Made by a program: the position numbers and the translations under genes. The notes beneath the pieces are model-generated. The model did not search any database and was not told the origin of the DNA. It was given only the letters and a program-made list of their open reading frames with translations. Source: Polaribacter aestuariivivens (GTDB lineage: Bacteria > Bacteroidota > Bacteroidia > Flavobacteriales > Flavobacteriaceae). Taken from it: a stretch of DNA of 64,000 nt. The DNA is taken from contig NZ_VANR01000001.1 of the NCBI RefSeq assembly GCF_005885675.1, positions 124,001 to 188,000 of the forward strand, given 5' to 3'. Shown here in pieces: positions 1 through 8,818 of this stretch (position 1 is its first letter; the number at the start of each line of letters is the position of its first letter).

Positions 1-1507
1 TTACAAGTACTAAAGATCGTAGAGTATCCATTAAAAGCAATCCTTTTCTATCAGCAATTACAGCATCTAAAAAACCAGGAATTTCGTTATATTGTTGTGC
101 ATCTCTTAAACCTTCAAAAGTTCCAAACAAATGTGCGAATACAAAACCAGTAAGTATCAATCCTCCAAAAGTAATTACTGCTTTTTTAAGTGCTTCTTCT
201 TTTTCTTTTGAAGATATTTTAGTTGAGAAAAAAGCTTTTAAAGCTAAAATACCTAAAATTGGCACACATAATTCTGCAATTACTTGTATAGATGAAACTG
301 CTCTAAATTTATTGTATAATGGTACATAGTCAATAAAAAAATTAGTGACTATTTCAAAATTTCTTCCCCAACTTAAAATTATCGAAAAAACAGTTGCTGC
401 AACCAACCACTGTTTTAATCTTCCTTTTACAATAAAAAAACCTAGGAAAAACAGAAAGAAAATTACAGCTCCAATATAAGCTGGTGCTTCTATTATTGGT
501 TGATCTCCCCAGTAAGTAAATACTTGTTGCGAATAATCATCTGCAACTTTTTTTCCTGCTTTTTCTTCAATAAATTGATGAAAGTTTGAATTTTCACTCA
601 ACTTTTCCACAGTTCCTCCACCCATAAAACGTGGAATAAAAAGATTAAATGTTTCTAGTTTTGCATAACTATATTCAGTTATATATGCTTTATCTAACCC
701 TTTTGTTGCTTCTTTTTTAGTTCCATTTGGAGTAATTGTTAATTCAGATTTACCTCTAGTACTGACTTCAGAATATTGCTTCATTGCCATTAAACGTGGT
801 GCGTTGGCTCCAATTCCTAAAACAATGGCTGCTAAAATTACAGCTGCTTTTCTTATAAATGTTGGCAAGCTTTTTTCTTTAAGAGCATTTATAAATTCTA
901 CAATTCCTAAAATTAAAATACAAAAACCAAGATAATATGTCATTTGAATATGGTTTGCATAAACTTCTAGCGCCATTGCCAAACCTGTAACAATAAAACC
1001 GAGTACATATTTTCTTTTAAAAATCCATATAATACCTGCTAAAACCAAGGGCATGTAAGCAATTGCATGTGCTTTTGCGTTATGACCAGCTCCAAAAATT
1101 ATAATTAAGTAAGTAGAAAAACCAAAGCCTAAAGCTCCAAAAATGGCCAACCTCCAATTCACTTTTAAAGCCATCATTAAAACAAAAAAGCTTAAAAAGT
1201 ATAAGAAAGTATAATCTGCTGGTCTTGGTAAAAAACGTAAAAGTTGATCTAAACTTCTTACAAAATCATTTGGGTAGTACGTACTTATTGGATAAGCTGG
1301 CATTCCACTAAAGGAAGATCCTGTCCAGTAAGGTTCTGTATTATTTTCTGCTCTAAAATCATTAATATCTTTCACCATTCCTCTAAACTGAGTAATGTCT
1401 GATTGATTTAACTTTTCACCTTTTAAAACTGGATGAAAATAAATAATAGAAGCCAATACAAAAACAATAATTGCAATTGCAAATGGTAATATTTTTTTGA
1501 TGTTCAT
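1..1507 (-). CDS. YfhO family membrane protein (3' part cut by window edge)
   Basis: This minus-strand frame is open from an ATG at 1507 to the left edge, giving 502 codons with no stop. It begins MNIKKILPFAIAIIVFVLAS, a membrane segment, followed by a periplasmic-looking stretch with FSGMPAYP and then many hydrophobic segments. This matches the flavobacterial YfhO family (GT-C-fold-like, multi-pass). YfhO proteins in Firmicutes are linked to glycosylation of wall or lipid polymers, but the flavobacterial role is unknown. It starts 2 bp after the stop of the DUF4834 gene, so the two probably form an operon. The C-terminus is outside the window. Confidence 0.8.
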   Translation of the reverse strand, partial: MNIKKILPFAIAIIVFVLASIIYFHPVLKGEKLNQSDITQFRGMVKDINDFRAENNTEPYWTGSSFSGMPAYPISTYYPNDFVRSLDQLLRFLPRPADYTFLYFLSFFVLMMALKVNWRLAIFGALGFGFSTYLIIIFGAGHNAKAHAIAYMPLVLAGIIWIFKRKYVLGFIVTGLAMALEVYANHIQMTYYLGFCILILGIVEFINALKEKSLPTFIRKAAVILAAIVLGIGANAPRLMAMKQYSEVSTRGKSELTITPNGTKKEATKGLDKAYITEYSYAKLETFNLFIPRFMGGGTVEKLSENSNFHQFIEEKAGKKVADDYSQQVFTYWGDQPIIEAPAYIGAVIFFLFFLGFFIVKGRLKQWLVAATVFSIILSWGRNFEIVTNFFIDYVPLYNKFRAVSSIQVIAELCVPILGILALKAFFSTKISSKEKEEALKKAVITFGGLILTGFVFAHLFGTFEGLRDAQQYNEIPGFLDAVIADRKGLLLMDTLRSLVLV

Positions 1508-1509
1508 GG

Positions 1510-1770
1510 TTAATCTATTTCTTCAAAATCCACATATTCACCAACTGTTTTTTTACTTTCTTGCTGGCTTCCTGGTTTTTTATCTATAATTGTTTCTCCT
1601 TCTCTAACAGTAGATGATTGTTGCCTTTGTTGACCTCCAAATTGCTGCTCCGCTTTTTTTTGCATAGTTTCTGCAGCTTTTTTTATTAAAAAAGGCGCAA
1701 AAAGTCTTGCTAAAAATTTTAATCCATAATAAACTGCTAGTAAAATAAATAGTGTTCTAAGTAAACCCAT
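1510..1770 (-). CDS. DUF4834 family small membrane protein
   Basis: An 86-residue protein with one N-terminal membrane segment (about residues 4-27), then a polar, Gln- and Lys-rich tail ending in the acidic motif VDFEEID. This architecture and ending match DUF4834, a small family of unknown function confined to Bacteroidota. It lies directly upstream of the YfhO-like gene with a 2-bp gap, which suggests co-transcription and perhaps a shared envelope role (inference). Confidence 0.75.
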   Translation of the reverse strand: MGLLRTLFILLAVYYGLKFLARLFAPFLIKKAAETMQKKAEQQFGGQQRQQSSTVREGETIIDKKPGSQQESKKTVGEYVDFEEID

Positions 1771-1947
1771 TTTAAAATCTTTGTATAAAAATAAATCAAA
1801 AATAACAATTTGAGTACAATTGGCACGTTAAGTACTTATAAAACTTTCACAAACCTAAAAAAGCAATGAAAGCTTTTAAAAAATAGCTTTTTTACAGTAT
1901 GTTTGTGTTATATGCTAAATATAAATTGTAAAAAAACTTCATCTTTT

Positions 1948-3123
1948 ATGAACAACTGGCAAAAAGCACTTTTTTTTATATTTTTTCTAGTTAATTTCAC
2001 TTCTTTACATGCGCAATATACAGACGTTATAAACTCTAACAAACCTGGTTTTTCTGAGAGTCCATATAGTGTTGGAACTGGTGTTTATCAATTTGAGAGT
2101 AATTTATTTTTTAGAAACACTAGTATTGAACCTACTTTTTCTAGACCACAATCTTTTGGAGTAGATTTACTTTTTAGAACTAGTTTTTTTTTAGAAAAAT
2201 TAGAAATCAACACTCAATTTTCTTACCAAAACGACAAGGTTGCTTTTAAAAATATATATACCTCTCATTTTTATGATGCTGGTTTTAGCAGAATGACAAT
2301 TGGTGCTAAATACCTAGTATATCAACAAGAATATGAAGATAAATCTAAAGAAGTTAGAAGCTGGAAAAGAAGAAATGCTTTTGATAAAAAAAGATTGATT
2401 CCTTCTGTGGCAATTTATGCAGGAATGAATACAGATTTTGTAAATGAATTTTATAAAGTTGGAGGAATAACACCTAAAGTTGGTATTTTATTGCAAAATA
2501 ATTTAACTAATGATTTTAACGTAATTACAAATGTATTTTATGATAAAATAGGAAGTGATTTTGCGGAATTTTCCTACATAATTACTGCTACTCAAAACTT
2601 TAGCAATCAGTGGTCTGCTTTTTTTGAAAATCAAACCATTTATGGTAAAAACCAAACAAACACAAATTTAGGCGCTGGTTTTGCTTATCTTTTTAATAGA
2701 GATTTACAAATAAATACTTCTGGTAGGTTTTTAATTGAAGGCGATGCAAAAGGCTTTTATGCAGGTTTAGGAGTTTCTTACAGAATAAACAATCATGAAG
2801 ATTCTTATATAGAATTAGGTGAAAATGGCGAAAAGTTAAAAGACACACCTATTTCAAGATACAACAAAAAACAAAACAGTTTTTTCAATCGTCTTTTTAG
2901 CATTTTTAAGAAAAAAGAAACAAAAAGAACAAGACCTAAAAGAACAAGACAATCAGAAACTAAAAATAAAAAAGGAGGCTTTTTCTCACGTTTATTTGGC
3001 AAAAAAGAAGCAAAACAAAAGAAAAAAGAAACCGAAGTTGAAAAACTAGAAAGAGAAATAAAAGAGCTGGAAGAGGAAATGGAAAAGGAAGAAAAGAAAA
3101 AGAAGAAAAAAGGGAATAATTAG
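1948..3123 (+). CDS. Outer-membrane beta-barrel protein with basic C-terminal tail
   Basis: The ATG at 1948 gives a clean signal peptide (hydrophobic run ending SLHAQ) and is preferred over the in-frame TTG at 1903 or ATG at 1912. Residues about 25-285 alternate like amphipathic strands and begin DVINSNKPGFSESPYSVGTG, resembling the Phenol_MetA_deg/transporter-type barrel family. The last ~95 residues are unlike a barrel: two similar aromatic/basic patches (FFNRLFSIFKKKE and FFSRLFGKKEAK), then a Lys/Glu-rich predicted coiled coil ending in a Lys run. The function of the tail is unknown. It lies 13 bp upstream of the GNAT-like gene. Confidence 0.65.
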   Translation: MNNWQKALFFIFFLVNFTSLHAQYTDVINSNKPGFSESPYSVGTGVYQFESNLFFRNTSIEPTFSRPQSFGVDLLFRTSFFLEKLEINTQFSYQNDKVAFKNIYTSHFYDAGFSRMTIGAKYLVYQQEYEDKSKEVRSWKRRNAFDKKRLIPSVAIYAGMNTDFVNEFYKVGGITPKVGILLQNNLTNDFNVITNVFYDKIGSDFAEFSYIITATQNFSNQWSAFFENQTIYGKNQTNTNLGAGFAYLFNRDLQINTSGRFLIEGDAKGFYAGLGVSYRINNHEDSYIELGENGEKLKDTPISRYNKKQNSFFNRLFSIFKKKETKRTRPKRTRQSETKNKKGGFFSRLFGKKEAKQKKKETEVEKLEREIKELEEEMEKEEKKKKKKGNN

Positions 3124-3136
3124 TAGCAATTTTTAA

Positions 3137-4255
3137 ATGATTACACTAAAAAAAATAACATCAAAAAAGGAAATGAAGCAATTTGTAACATTTCCTTTTT
3201 CACTTTATAAAGACAATAAATACTGGGTACCACCAATTATTAAAGACGAAGTTGACAATTTCGATCCAAAGAAAAATCCTGTTTTCGAAAATGCAGACGC
3301 TCAATTTTTTGTTGCTTTAAAAAATGGTGAAATTGTAGGTAGAATTGTTGCGATTATCAATTGGTTTGAAGTAGAAAAACAACAAATTAAAAAAATGCGT
3401 TTTGGTTGGTTTGATGTGATTAACGATATTGAAGTAACCAAAGTCTTACTTGAAAAAGTAAAAGAAATTGGTTTAGAAAATAATTTAGAATATATAGAAG
3501 GCCCAATTGGTTTTAATAATTTAGACAAAACAGGGGTTTTAATTGATGGTTTTGATCATTTAGGAACCATGATAACTTGGTACAATCACCCTTATTACAA
3601 AGAGCATTTAGAGCAATTAGGTTTTGTAAAAGAAAAAGAATATTTAGAAAATAAGTTTAAATTCGAAAACGTAGATGCAACGTATTATAACAGAATTGCA
3701 AATATTCTAAAAAGACGTTTCAAACTAAAAGCTTTAGATTTTACCAAGACAAAAGATATTTTACCTTATGTAGATGAAATGTTTAAAGTATTTGATAAAG
3801 CTTACTCTAAACTTTCTAGTTATGTACCTATTTCTGATGCACAAATTGCTTTTTTCAAGAAGAAATATATTGGTTTTATAAATCCTGAATACATAAAGTT
3901 TGTAGTAGACGAACATAACAAATTAATAGCTTTTGCCATTGTAATGCCTTCATTTTCTGAAGCTTTGCAAAAAACGAAAGGAAAATTATTTCCTTTTGGT
4001 TTGTTTCATTTATTAAATGCCAGAAAAAATGCAAAAGATGTTACCTTTTATTTGATTGGTGTAGATCCAGAATATCAAAATAAAGGTGTGCATGCAATTA
4101 TTTTCGACCAATACACAAAAACTTTTGAAGAAAAAGGCATTGTAAATTGCATTAGAACTCCAGAATTAGAAGACAATGAAGCCATTAAGAAAATTTGGGA
4201 GAATTTCGATCCTGTAACGCATAAAAGAAGAAGGACTTATAAGAAAAGTATTTAA
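3137..4255 (+). CDS. GNAT-like acyltransferase, flavobacterial hypothetical family
   Basis: A 372-residue soluble protein without a signal peptide. The N-terminal half (ADAQFFVALKNGEIVGRIVAIIN) and the C-terminal part (VTFYLIGVDPEYQNKGVHAIIF) both read like GNAT beta4-alpha3 regions, and DPEYQNKGV resembles the acetyl-CoA pyrophosphate loop. A double-GNAT fold is therefore likely. The substrate is unknown. No close partner is visible; the gene is followed by a repeat-rich gap before rsmE. Confidence 0.6.
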   Translation: MITLKKITSKKEMKQFVTFPFSLYKDNKYWVPPIIKDEVDNFDPKKNPVFENADAQFFVALKNGEIVGRIVAIINWFEVEKQQIKKMRFGWFDVINDIEVTKVLLEKVKEIGLENNLEYIEGPIGFNNLDKTGVLIDGFDHLGTMITWYNHPYYKEHLEQLGFVKEKEYLENKFKFENVDATYYNRIANILKRRFKLKALDFTKTKDILPYVDEMFKVFDKAYSKLSSYVPISDAQIAFFKKKYIGFINPEYIKFVVDEHNKLIAFAIVMPSFSEALQKTKGKLFPFGLFHLLNARKNAKDVTFYLIGVDPEYQNKGVHAIIFDQYTKTFEEKGIVNCIRTPELEDNEAIKKIWENFDPVTHKRRRTYKKSI

Positions 4256-4257
4256 GT

Positions 4258-4340
4258 TGGGAGTTGGAAGATGGAAAATGGCAGTAAAGTTTTCAAACAA
4301 TTGTCATTTCGACTTTTCCCGAAATTTCGGGAGAGAAATC
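4258..4340. repeat. Interspersed intergenic repeat (G-rich stretch plus TGTCATTTCGA hairpin)
   Basis: The stretch starts with GGGAGTTGGAAGATGG-type sequence, also seen near 10200-10290 and inverted near 45061-45118. It continues with TGTCATTTCGAC, a perfect palindrome CCCGAAATTTCGGG (4318-4331) and AGAGAAATCTT. The TGTCATTT...AGAAATCT format recurs inverted at 6376-6402 and in degraded form at 10321-10360, so it is an interspersed repeat. Confidence 0.6.
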
Positions 4341-4344
4341 TTAA

Positions 4345-4384
4345 CCTTGAAACCTTGAAACTTTGAAACTTTGAAACTTTGAAA
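4345..4384 (+). repeat. 8-bp tandem repeat CYTTGAAA, five copies
   Basis: Five perfect-period copies: CCTTGAAA twice, then CTTTGAAA three times. The TTTG of the fourth copy (4370-4373) lies 21 bp before TAACTTTG (4395-4402), so the array itself may supply the -33 box of the rsmE promoter. A seven-copy array of the same unit lies at 10365-10420. Confidence 0.85.
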
Positions 4385-4402
4385 CTAATTTCCCTAACTT
4401 TG
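4370..4402 (+). promoter_or_regulatory. Putative Bacteroidota promoter of rsmE
   Basis: TTTG (4370-4373), a 21-bp spacer, then TAACTTTG (4395-4402), matching the TTTG / TAnnTTTG consensus. It lies about 30 bp upstream of the rsmE ATG. Confidence 0.5.
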
Positions 4403-4433
4403 AAATTTAAATAAAGAACTTTGAATAAACAGC

Positions 4434-5141
4434 ATGCAACTATTTTATAATTCAGAAATTTCTACAGAAACAAAACAAATTACTTTCGATAAAATTGAGA
4501 GTAAACACATTGTGCGTGTTTTGCGTAAAAAAGAAAATGACGTTTTAAAAATAACCAACGGAAAAGGTTTTTTATTTGATGCTAAAATTATAATTGCAAA
4601 TGATAAAAAATGTCTTGCCGAAATTATTTCTTTTGAAGAAAAGCCAAAACCTTGGTCTTACTACTTACATATTGCAATTGCACCCACAAAATTAAACGAC
4701 AGAACAGAATGGTTTTTAGAAAAAGCCACAGAAATTGGTATCGATGAAATTACGCCAATTATTTGTAGCAATTCCGAAAGACGTGTGGTAAAGCAAGAAC
4801 GTTTCGAGAAAATTATTCAGTCTGCCATGAAACAATCTTTAAAATTCACCTTACCAAAATTGAATCCAGCAGTAAAATTTAAAGATTTTATAAATAACGA
4901 TTTTGATGGAAAAGTTTGTATTGCACATTGTGAAGATCTCCTAAAAAATCATTTAAAATCTGTTATAAAACCTTCAGAAAAAACTACGATTCTTATTGGT
5001 CCTGAAGGTGATTTTTCCATTGAAGAAATTAAAAAAGCGTTGGATAAAAAATGCATTCCTATTTCTTTAGGCGAAAGTAGGTTAAGAACAGAAACTGCTG
5101 CATTGGTTGCTGTGAATATTGTTTCGTTTGTAAATCAATAA
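4434..5141 (+). CDS. rsmE: 16S rRNA (uracil-1498-N3)-methyltransferase RsmE
   Basis: 235 residues, the usual length. It methylates N3 of U1498 in 16S rRNA using S-adenosylmethionine. The SPOUT-fold knot is evident from IGPEGDFS (about 188-195) and LGESRLRTETAA (about 212-223), which form the SAM-binding trefoil. The N-terminal PUA-like part contains HIVRVLRKKE (about 25-34). Next gene is a membrane-bound AraC regulator 26 bp downstream. Confidence 0.95.
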   Translation: MQLFYNSEISTETKQITFDKIESKHIVRVLRKKENDVLKITNGKGFLFDAKIIIANDKKCLAEIISFEEKPKPWSYYLHIAIAPTKLNDRTEWFLEKATEIGIDEITPIICSNSERRVVKQERFEKIIQSAMKQSLKFTLPKLNPAVKFKDFINNDFDGKVCIAHCEDLLKNHLKSVIKPSEKTTILIGPEGDFSIEEIKKALDKKCIPISLGESRLRTETAALVAVNIVSFVNQ

Positions 5142-5167
5142 TTCTTATATTGCAAAAAAGCTAAATC

Positions 5168-6304
5168 TTGAATACAGAAGAAATCTTCAATTTATTCTTA
5201 CTAATTAGTGCTTTACATGGTTTTTTATTCTGTTTTGTTATTTTATTTTCCAAAAACGGAAGAGAGAAAAGTATGTTATTTATCAATTTATTGGTATTAA
5301 TTATTTCTTTAAACAACATGCAATCTTGGATTCTCGCCAAAAACTTTTTTATTGAATATTTCTTTTTAGATTACATACACATTCCCTGGCATTTCTTAAT
5401 TGCTCCTTTCTTTTATATGTTTCTAATCCATTATTTAGAGATAGAAAAGCGGAGTAAAAATCTGCTAAAAATAATTTTACCCGTTTTTGTATTAATTATT
5501 ACCATAAGAATTGGTTTTGTTTCCTTTTTTAGTGATAAAAACACGACAGACGTTGCTTATCTTTTTGAAAAATATACATCCTTTGAAGAAATTTTCTCTT
5601 TAATTGTTTCGTTAATTATTTTTGGATATTCCTTTAAAATACTATCAAAAAAAGAAAAATTATTTATCAAAATACTATCTTACGATAATTTAAAATGGAT
5701 TTATACTTTCTTTAAATTAGGTTTATTAACCTACATTTTTTGGATTATAGCATTGGCAATAACAGTGGCATTAGATTTTAAAGAATTTATATATTCTTAC
5801 TATCCATTAAGAGTTTTAACTACAGTTTTAATTTATTGGATTGGTTATCAAGCGTTATTGCAACTTCGTTTATTAAAAGAGCGTAAAGATTTAAGAAAAC
5901 AATTAAACTTCGCTCCTATTACTGATGCAAATAATATTATCAAAGAAGAAAAAGATGCTGATAAAAAAATAGTTTTCGATAAAATACAATCAACTATACA
6001 AGAAAAAAAGCTTTTTATAGAACCAAAGTTAAATGCCGAATTTTTAGCAAATGAAGTAGATATCAGTTCTACCAAATTATCTACCATCATAAAATTATTT
6101 ACCGATAAAAATTTTAACGACTATATAAATGAATTTCGAATTGATTTAGCCAAAGAACTTTTAGCACACCCAGAATATAAAAATTATACAATTACTTCTA
6201 TTGGATTAGAATCTGGCTTTAATTCGAAATCCACCTTTTATTCTACGTTTAAAAAACATACTGGTGTAACTCCTGCTCAGTATCAAAAATCGTTAAATAG
6301 ATAA
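5168..6304 (+). CDS. AraC-family regulator with N-terminal multi-pass membrane domain
   Basis: 378 residues, probably starting with TTG at 5168 because no ATG precedes the first helix. Residues 1-235 contain about seven hydrophobic segments, so the sensor half sits in the inner membrane. Residues about 275-375 form the DNA-binding region with two helix-turn-helix units; the ending TSIGLESGFNSKSTFYSTFK (about 343-362) is the classic AraC second HTH, followed by TGVTPAQYQ. The ligand is unknown. It lies 245 bp upstream of the oxoamine synthase/desaturase/acyltransferase trio on the same strand, and a hairpin separates them. Confidence 0.85.
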   Translation: MNTEEIFNLFLLISALHGFLFCFVILFSKNGREKSMLFINLLVLIISLNNMQSWILAKNFFIEYFFLDYIHIPWHFLIAPFFYMFLIHYLEIEKRSKNLLKIILPVFVLIITIRIGFVSFFSDKNTTDVAYLFEKYTSFEEIFSLIVSLIIFGYSFKILSKKEKLFIKILSYDNLKWIYTFFKLGLLTYIFWIIALAITVALDFKEFIYSYYPLRVLTTVLIYWIGYQALLQLRLLKERKDLRKQLNFAPITDANNIIKEEKDADKKIVFDKIQSTIQEKKLFIEPKLNAEFLANEVDISSTKLSTIIKLFTDKNFNDYINEFRIDLAKELLAHPEYKNYTITSIGLESGFNSKSTFYSTFKKHTGVTPAQYQKSLNR

Positions 6305-6375
6305 TCTTTAGCTTCTAAAAAGAGGAATCGTAAATTTTAGTCATTCGATTTTTTTTTAAAATAATTTTAGATTTA

Positions 6376-6402
6376 AGATTTCTCCACAAGATCAAAATGA
6401 CA
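6376..6402 (-). repeat. Inverted copy of the TGTCATTT...AGAAATCT intergenic repeat
   Basis: Read on the minus strand this is TGTCATTTTGATCTTGTGG followed by AGAAATCT, the same format as the repeat at 4302-4340. It has no coding potential. Confidence 0.55.
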
Positions 6403-6420
6403 GTTTTGTTACTATAAATT

Positions 6421-6505
6421 AGTCCAGAATTTCACAAATGAGTCCAGAATTTCACAAATAAGTCCAGAATTTTCTAAAAACGAGAAATTCTGGACTCTTT
6501 TTTTT
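6421..6505 (+). terminator. Terminator-like hairpin with a triplicated 5' arm
   Basis: AGTCCAGAATTT occurs three times: the first two sit in identical 20-bp units at 6421 and 6441, the third at 6461. AAATTCTGGACT (6485-6496) is the exact reverse complement, and a T run follows (6498-6505). The third arm makes a 12-bp stem with U tract, which looks like an intrinsic terminator after the AraC gene. The first two arms could pair with the same 3' arm instead. Confidence 0.75.
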
Positions 6506-6549
6506 ACCTAACGATTAGTTTAGCAAAGAACTCAAAAAGATAATTCGAA

Positions 6550-7758
6550 ATGGATGTATTCAATAAATTTAAAATATCTAAAGGGCCAATTGGAGATTTT
6601 CAAAAAATAGTTGAGGGTAAATGCGCTTTCCCAAAATTTTCAGGAACAATATCTAATAAAATCAAATTTAATAATGAAAAAGTAATTACCTGGAGTTATA
6701 ATAACTATTTAGGTATTGCAGGTTCCAAAGAATTAAAAATGATAGATACAAACTCTCAAAAAAAATGGGGAATGACTTTTCCTATGGGTTCTAGAATGAT
6801 GACTGGAGATACATTATTACATGAAAAATTTGAAAACAATTTTGCAAAGTTTGTAAACAAAGAAAGTGCATTGTTATTAAATTTTGGTTATCAAGGAATG
6901 TTATCAATAATAGATACTCTTCTTGATAAAAATGATGTTGTTATTTCGGATGAACAATGTCATGCTTGTATAATTGACGGAATAAGGTTACATAAAGGGA
7001 AACATTTTATTTTTAAACATAACGATATTTCAGACCTAGAAGAAAAGTTAATTTTAGCTACAAAACATATTAATATTTCTAAAGGTGGAATTTTAGTAAT
7101 TACTGAAGGTGTTTTTAGTATGTCTGGAGCTCAAGGTAAATTAAAAGAAATTTGTAAATTAAAAACAAAATATAATTTTAGATTTTTGGTAGATGATGCC
7201 CATGGTTTTGGCGTTCTTGGTATTAATGGTTCTGGAACTTTATCTGAGCAAAAAATCCAGAACAAAGTAGATTTATATTTTACAACCTTCACAAAATCTA
7301 TGGCTTCTTTTGGTGCTGTTATAGCTGGTGAATCTTACCTAATAAACTATTTTAAGTACAATTTAAGGTCACAAATTTTTTCTAAATCTTTGCCAATGCC
7401 AGTTGTAAATGGATTGATTGAACGTTTAAAAATTATAAGAAAAGCAAATAGCAATAGACTAAGGTTATTTAAAATAACAGCGGAGTTACAGCATGAATTA
7501 TTAAAACGCAAGCTCATTTCTAAAAATATTAAATCGCCAATTACTCCTGTTGTTTTAAAAATGAGTTCAAAAAAAGCTATGGAACTACAAGCAGAAATGG
7601 TTCGTGACTACAAAATATATTGTTCTATAATTATTTACCCTGTTGTTCCAAAAAATACTGTAATATTTAGACTAACTCCTACAAGTTTACATACCTCAAA
7701 TGATATTGAAAAAACTCTATTAGCATTTGATATTCTTTTTCCTAAATACGTGCAATAA
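6550..7758 (+). CDS. Alpha-oxoamine synthase (SPT/cysteate acyltransferase-like, PLP-dependent)
   Basis: 402 residues, typical of the family that condenses an amino acid with an acyl thioester (KBL, BioF, serine palmitoyltransferase, CqsA, CapA). Visible residues are the PLP lysine in TTFTKSMAS (Lys249), the cofactor-binding LVDDAHGFG (213-221), a stacking His in QCHAC (138) and the N-terminal YNNYLGIAG. The long FPMGSRMMTGDTLLHE block resembles sphingolipid/sulfonolipid-type enzymes of Bacteroidota more than BioF, and no biotin genes are nearby. The substrate cannot be read. It runs into a desaturase with a 1-bp gap. Confidence 0.85.
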   Translation: MDVFNKFKISKGPIGDFQKIVEGKCAFPKFSGTISNKIKFNNEKVITWSYNNYLGIAGSKELKMIDTNSQKKWGMTFPMGSRMMTGDTLLHEKFENNFAKFVNKESALLLNFGYQGMLSIIDTLLDKNDVVISDEQCHACIIDGIRLHKGKHFIFKHNDISDLEEKLILATKHINISKGGILVITEGVFSMSGAQGKLKEICKLKTKYNFRFLVDDAHGFGVLGINGSGTLSEQKIQNKVDLYFTTFTKSMASFGAVIAGESYLINYFKYNLRSQIFSKSLPMPVVNGLIERLKIIRKANSNRLRLFKITAELQHELLKRKLISKNIKSPITPVVLKMSSKKAMELQAEMVRDYKIYCSIIIYPVVPKNTVIFRLTPTSLHTSNDIEKTLLAFDILFPKYVQ

Positions 7759-7759
7759 C

Positions 7760-8818
7760 ATGAAAAACAAAATTAGTTTTCCTAAAGAAAAAGATGCATT
7801 TTTAAGAACTTTAAATAAAAATGTTGAAGATTATTTTAAAATAGAAAACAAGAAAAAATATGGTAACATGATAATTATTAAAAGATACTTAATTCTTAAA
7901 ACTTGTATCATTATTTGTTACTTAATAATCTTATTATCTAAAAATGTATTTTTATCATTTGCCTTATTTGCTTTATTAGGCCCACTTTTTATTATTCTAT
8001 TACTTAATGTTTCTCATGATGCAATTCATGGAATTGCACATTCAAATAAAAAAATAAATACTTATTTAAAATTTCAAATGGATTTATTTGGTGCAAATTC
8101 TTATGCATGGAAAAAAAGACATAAAAAAGGACATCATGCTTTTCCTAACATTTTAAATAAAGATCCAGATTTAAAACAAACTGTCATAGTAAAAATTTTT
8201 CCTAATGCAAATAAGCTATCTTTTCATAAATATCAACATATTTATGTTCCAATACTTTATTCTTTTTACACCATAAACTGGGTATTCGTAAGAGATTTTA
8301 AAGATTTTTTTACAAAATCTTTAATTGGTAAAATTCCTTCAAAAGAATTTTTGAAGTTCTTTATTTGTAAATTATTATATGTGATTATTTTTTTTGTTAT
8401 ACCTATAAGATATAGCTTTTTATCTTTCAGTGAAGTTTTATTGACAAATATACTTATGCACATTTTTGCAAGCTATTTTTTAACAATAGCATTAGTTCCT
8501 TCTCATGTTTCAGAAAAATCTATTTTTCCACTACCCAACAATGAAGGTTTAATGCCATATTCTTGGTCAGATCACCAAGTAATAACAACAAGTGATTTTG
8601 CCACAAAGAATAAAATTACAACTTGGTTATTAGGTGGTTTTAATCATCATATTACTCATCACCTATTTCCTTCAGTTTCTCATATTCATTATTTTGAATT
8701 AACTCCAATAGTAAAAGCGGCTATAGTCAAATTTGAACTACCATACACTCATGTAAATAGTCTTTTTGAAGCCTATAAGTCTCATTATAAACTCTTAAAA
8801 AAGAACGGAAGTGAATAA
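7760..8818 (+). CDS. Membrane fatty-acid (acyl-lipid) desaturase
   Basis: The ATG at 7760 lies 1 bp after the synthase stop and is preferred over an earlier in-frame start inside that gene. The 352-residue protein has paired hydrophobic segments and all three di-iron histidine boxes: HDAIH (86-90), HKKGHH (121-126) and HHITHH (296-301). It has no cytochrome b5 domain. The family introduces double bonds or hydroxyls into acyl chains or sphingoid bases at the inner membrane. Here the likely substrate is the product of the preceding gene or its acyl donor (inference). The stretch looks more AT-rich than its surroundings, though this was not computed. Confidence 0.9.
   Translation: MKNKISFPKEKDAFLRTLNKNVEDYFKIENKKKYGNMIIIKRYLILKTCIIICYLIILLSKNVFLSFALFALLGPLFIILLLNVSHDAIHGIAHSNKKINTYLKFQMDLFGANSYAWKKRHKKGHHAFPNILNKDPDLKQTVIVKIFPNANKLSFHKYQHIYVPILYSFYTINWVFVRDFKDFFTKSLIGKIPSKEFLKFFICKLLYVIIFFVIPIRYSFLSFSEVLLTNILMHIFASYFLTIALVPSHVSEKSIFPLPNNEGLMPYSWSDHQVITTSDFATKNKITTWLLGGFNHHITHHLFPSVSHIHYFELTPIVKAAIVKFELPYTHVNSLFEAYKSHYKLLKKNGSE

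Noticed and set aside
1903..1947. TTG start extending the barrel protein upstream of 1948
   Set aside because: The extra residues (starting CYMLNINC) put a polar stretch before the signal peptide; the ATG at 1948 begins a clean signal.
2805..3002. Minus-strand 65-aa ORF inside the barrel gene tail
   Set aside because: It is the antisense shadow of the Lys-rich tail and has no independent support.
4345..4384. CRISPR array
   Set aside because: The 8-bp units are contiguous with no spacers and there are no cas genes.
6421..6472. CRISPR-like or attachment-site direct repeats
   Set aside because: Three short repeats with an inverted partner and T run are better explained as a terminator with duplicated arms; no integrase is near.
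6550..7758. 8-amino-7-oxononanoate synthase (bioF)
   Set aside because: No other biotin genes adjoin, and the neighbours are lipid-modifying enzymes. Sequence blocks fit SPT-like enzymes better, though a phylogeny was not run.
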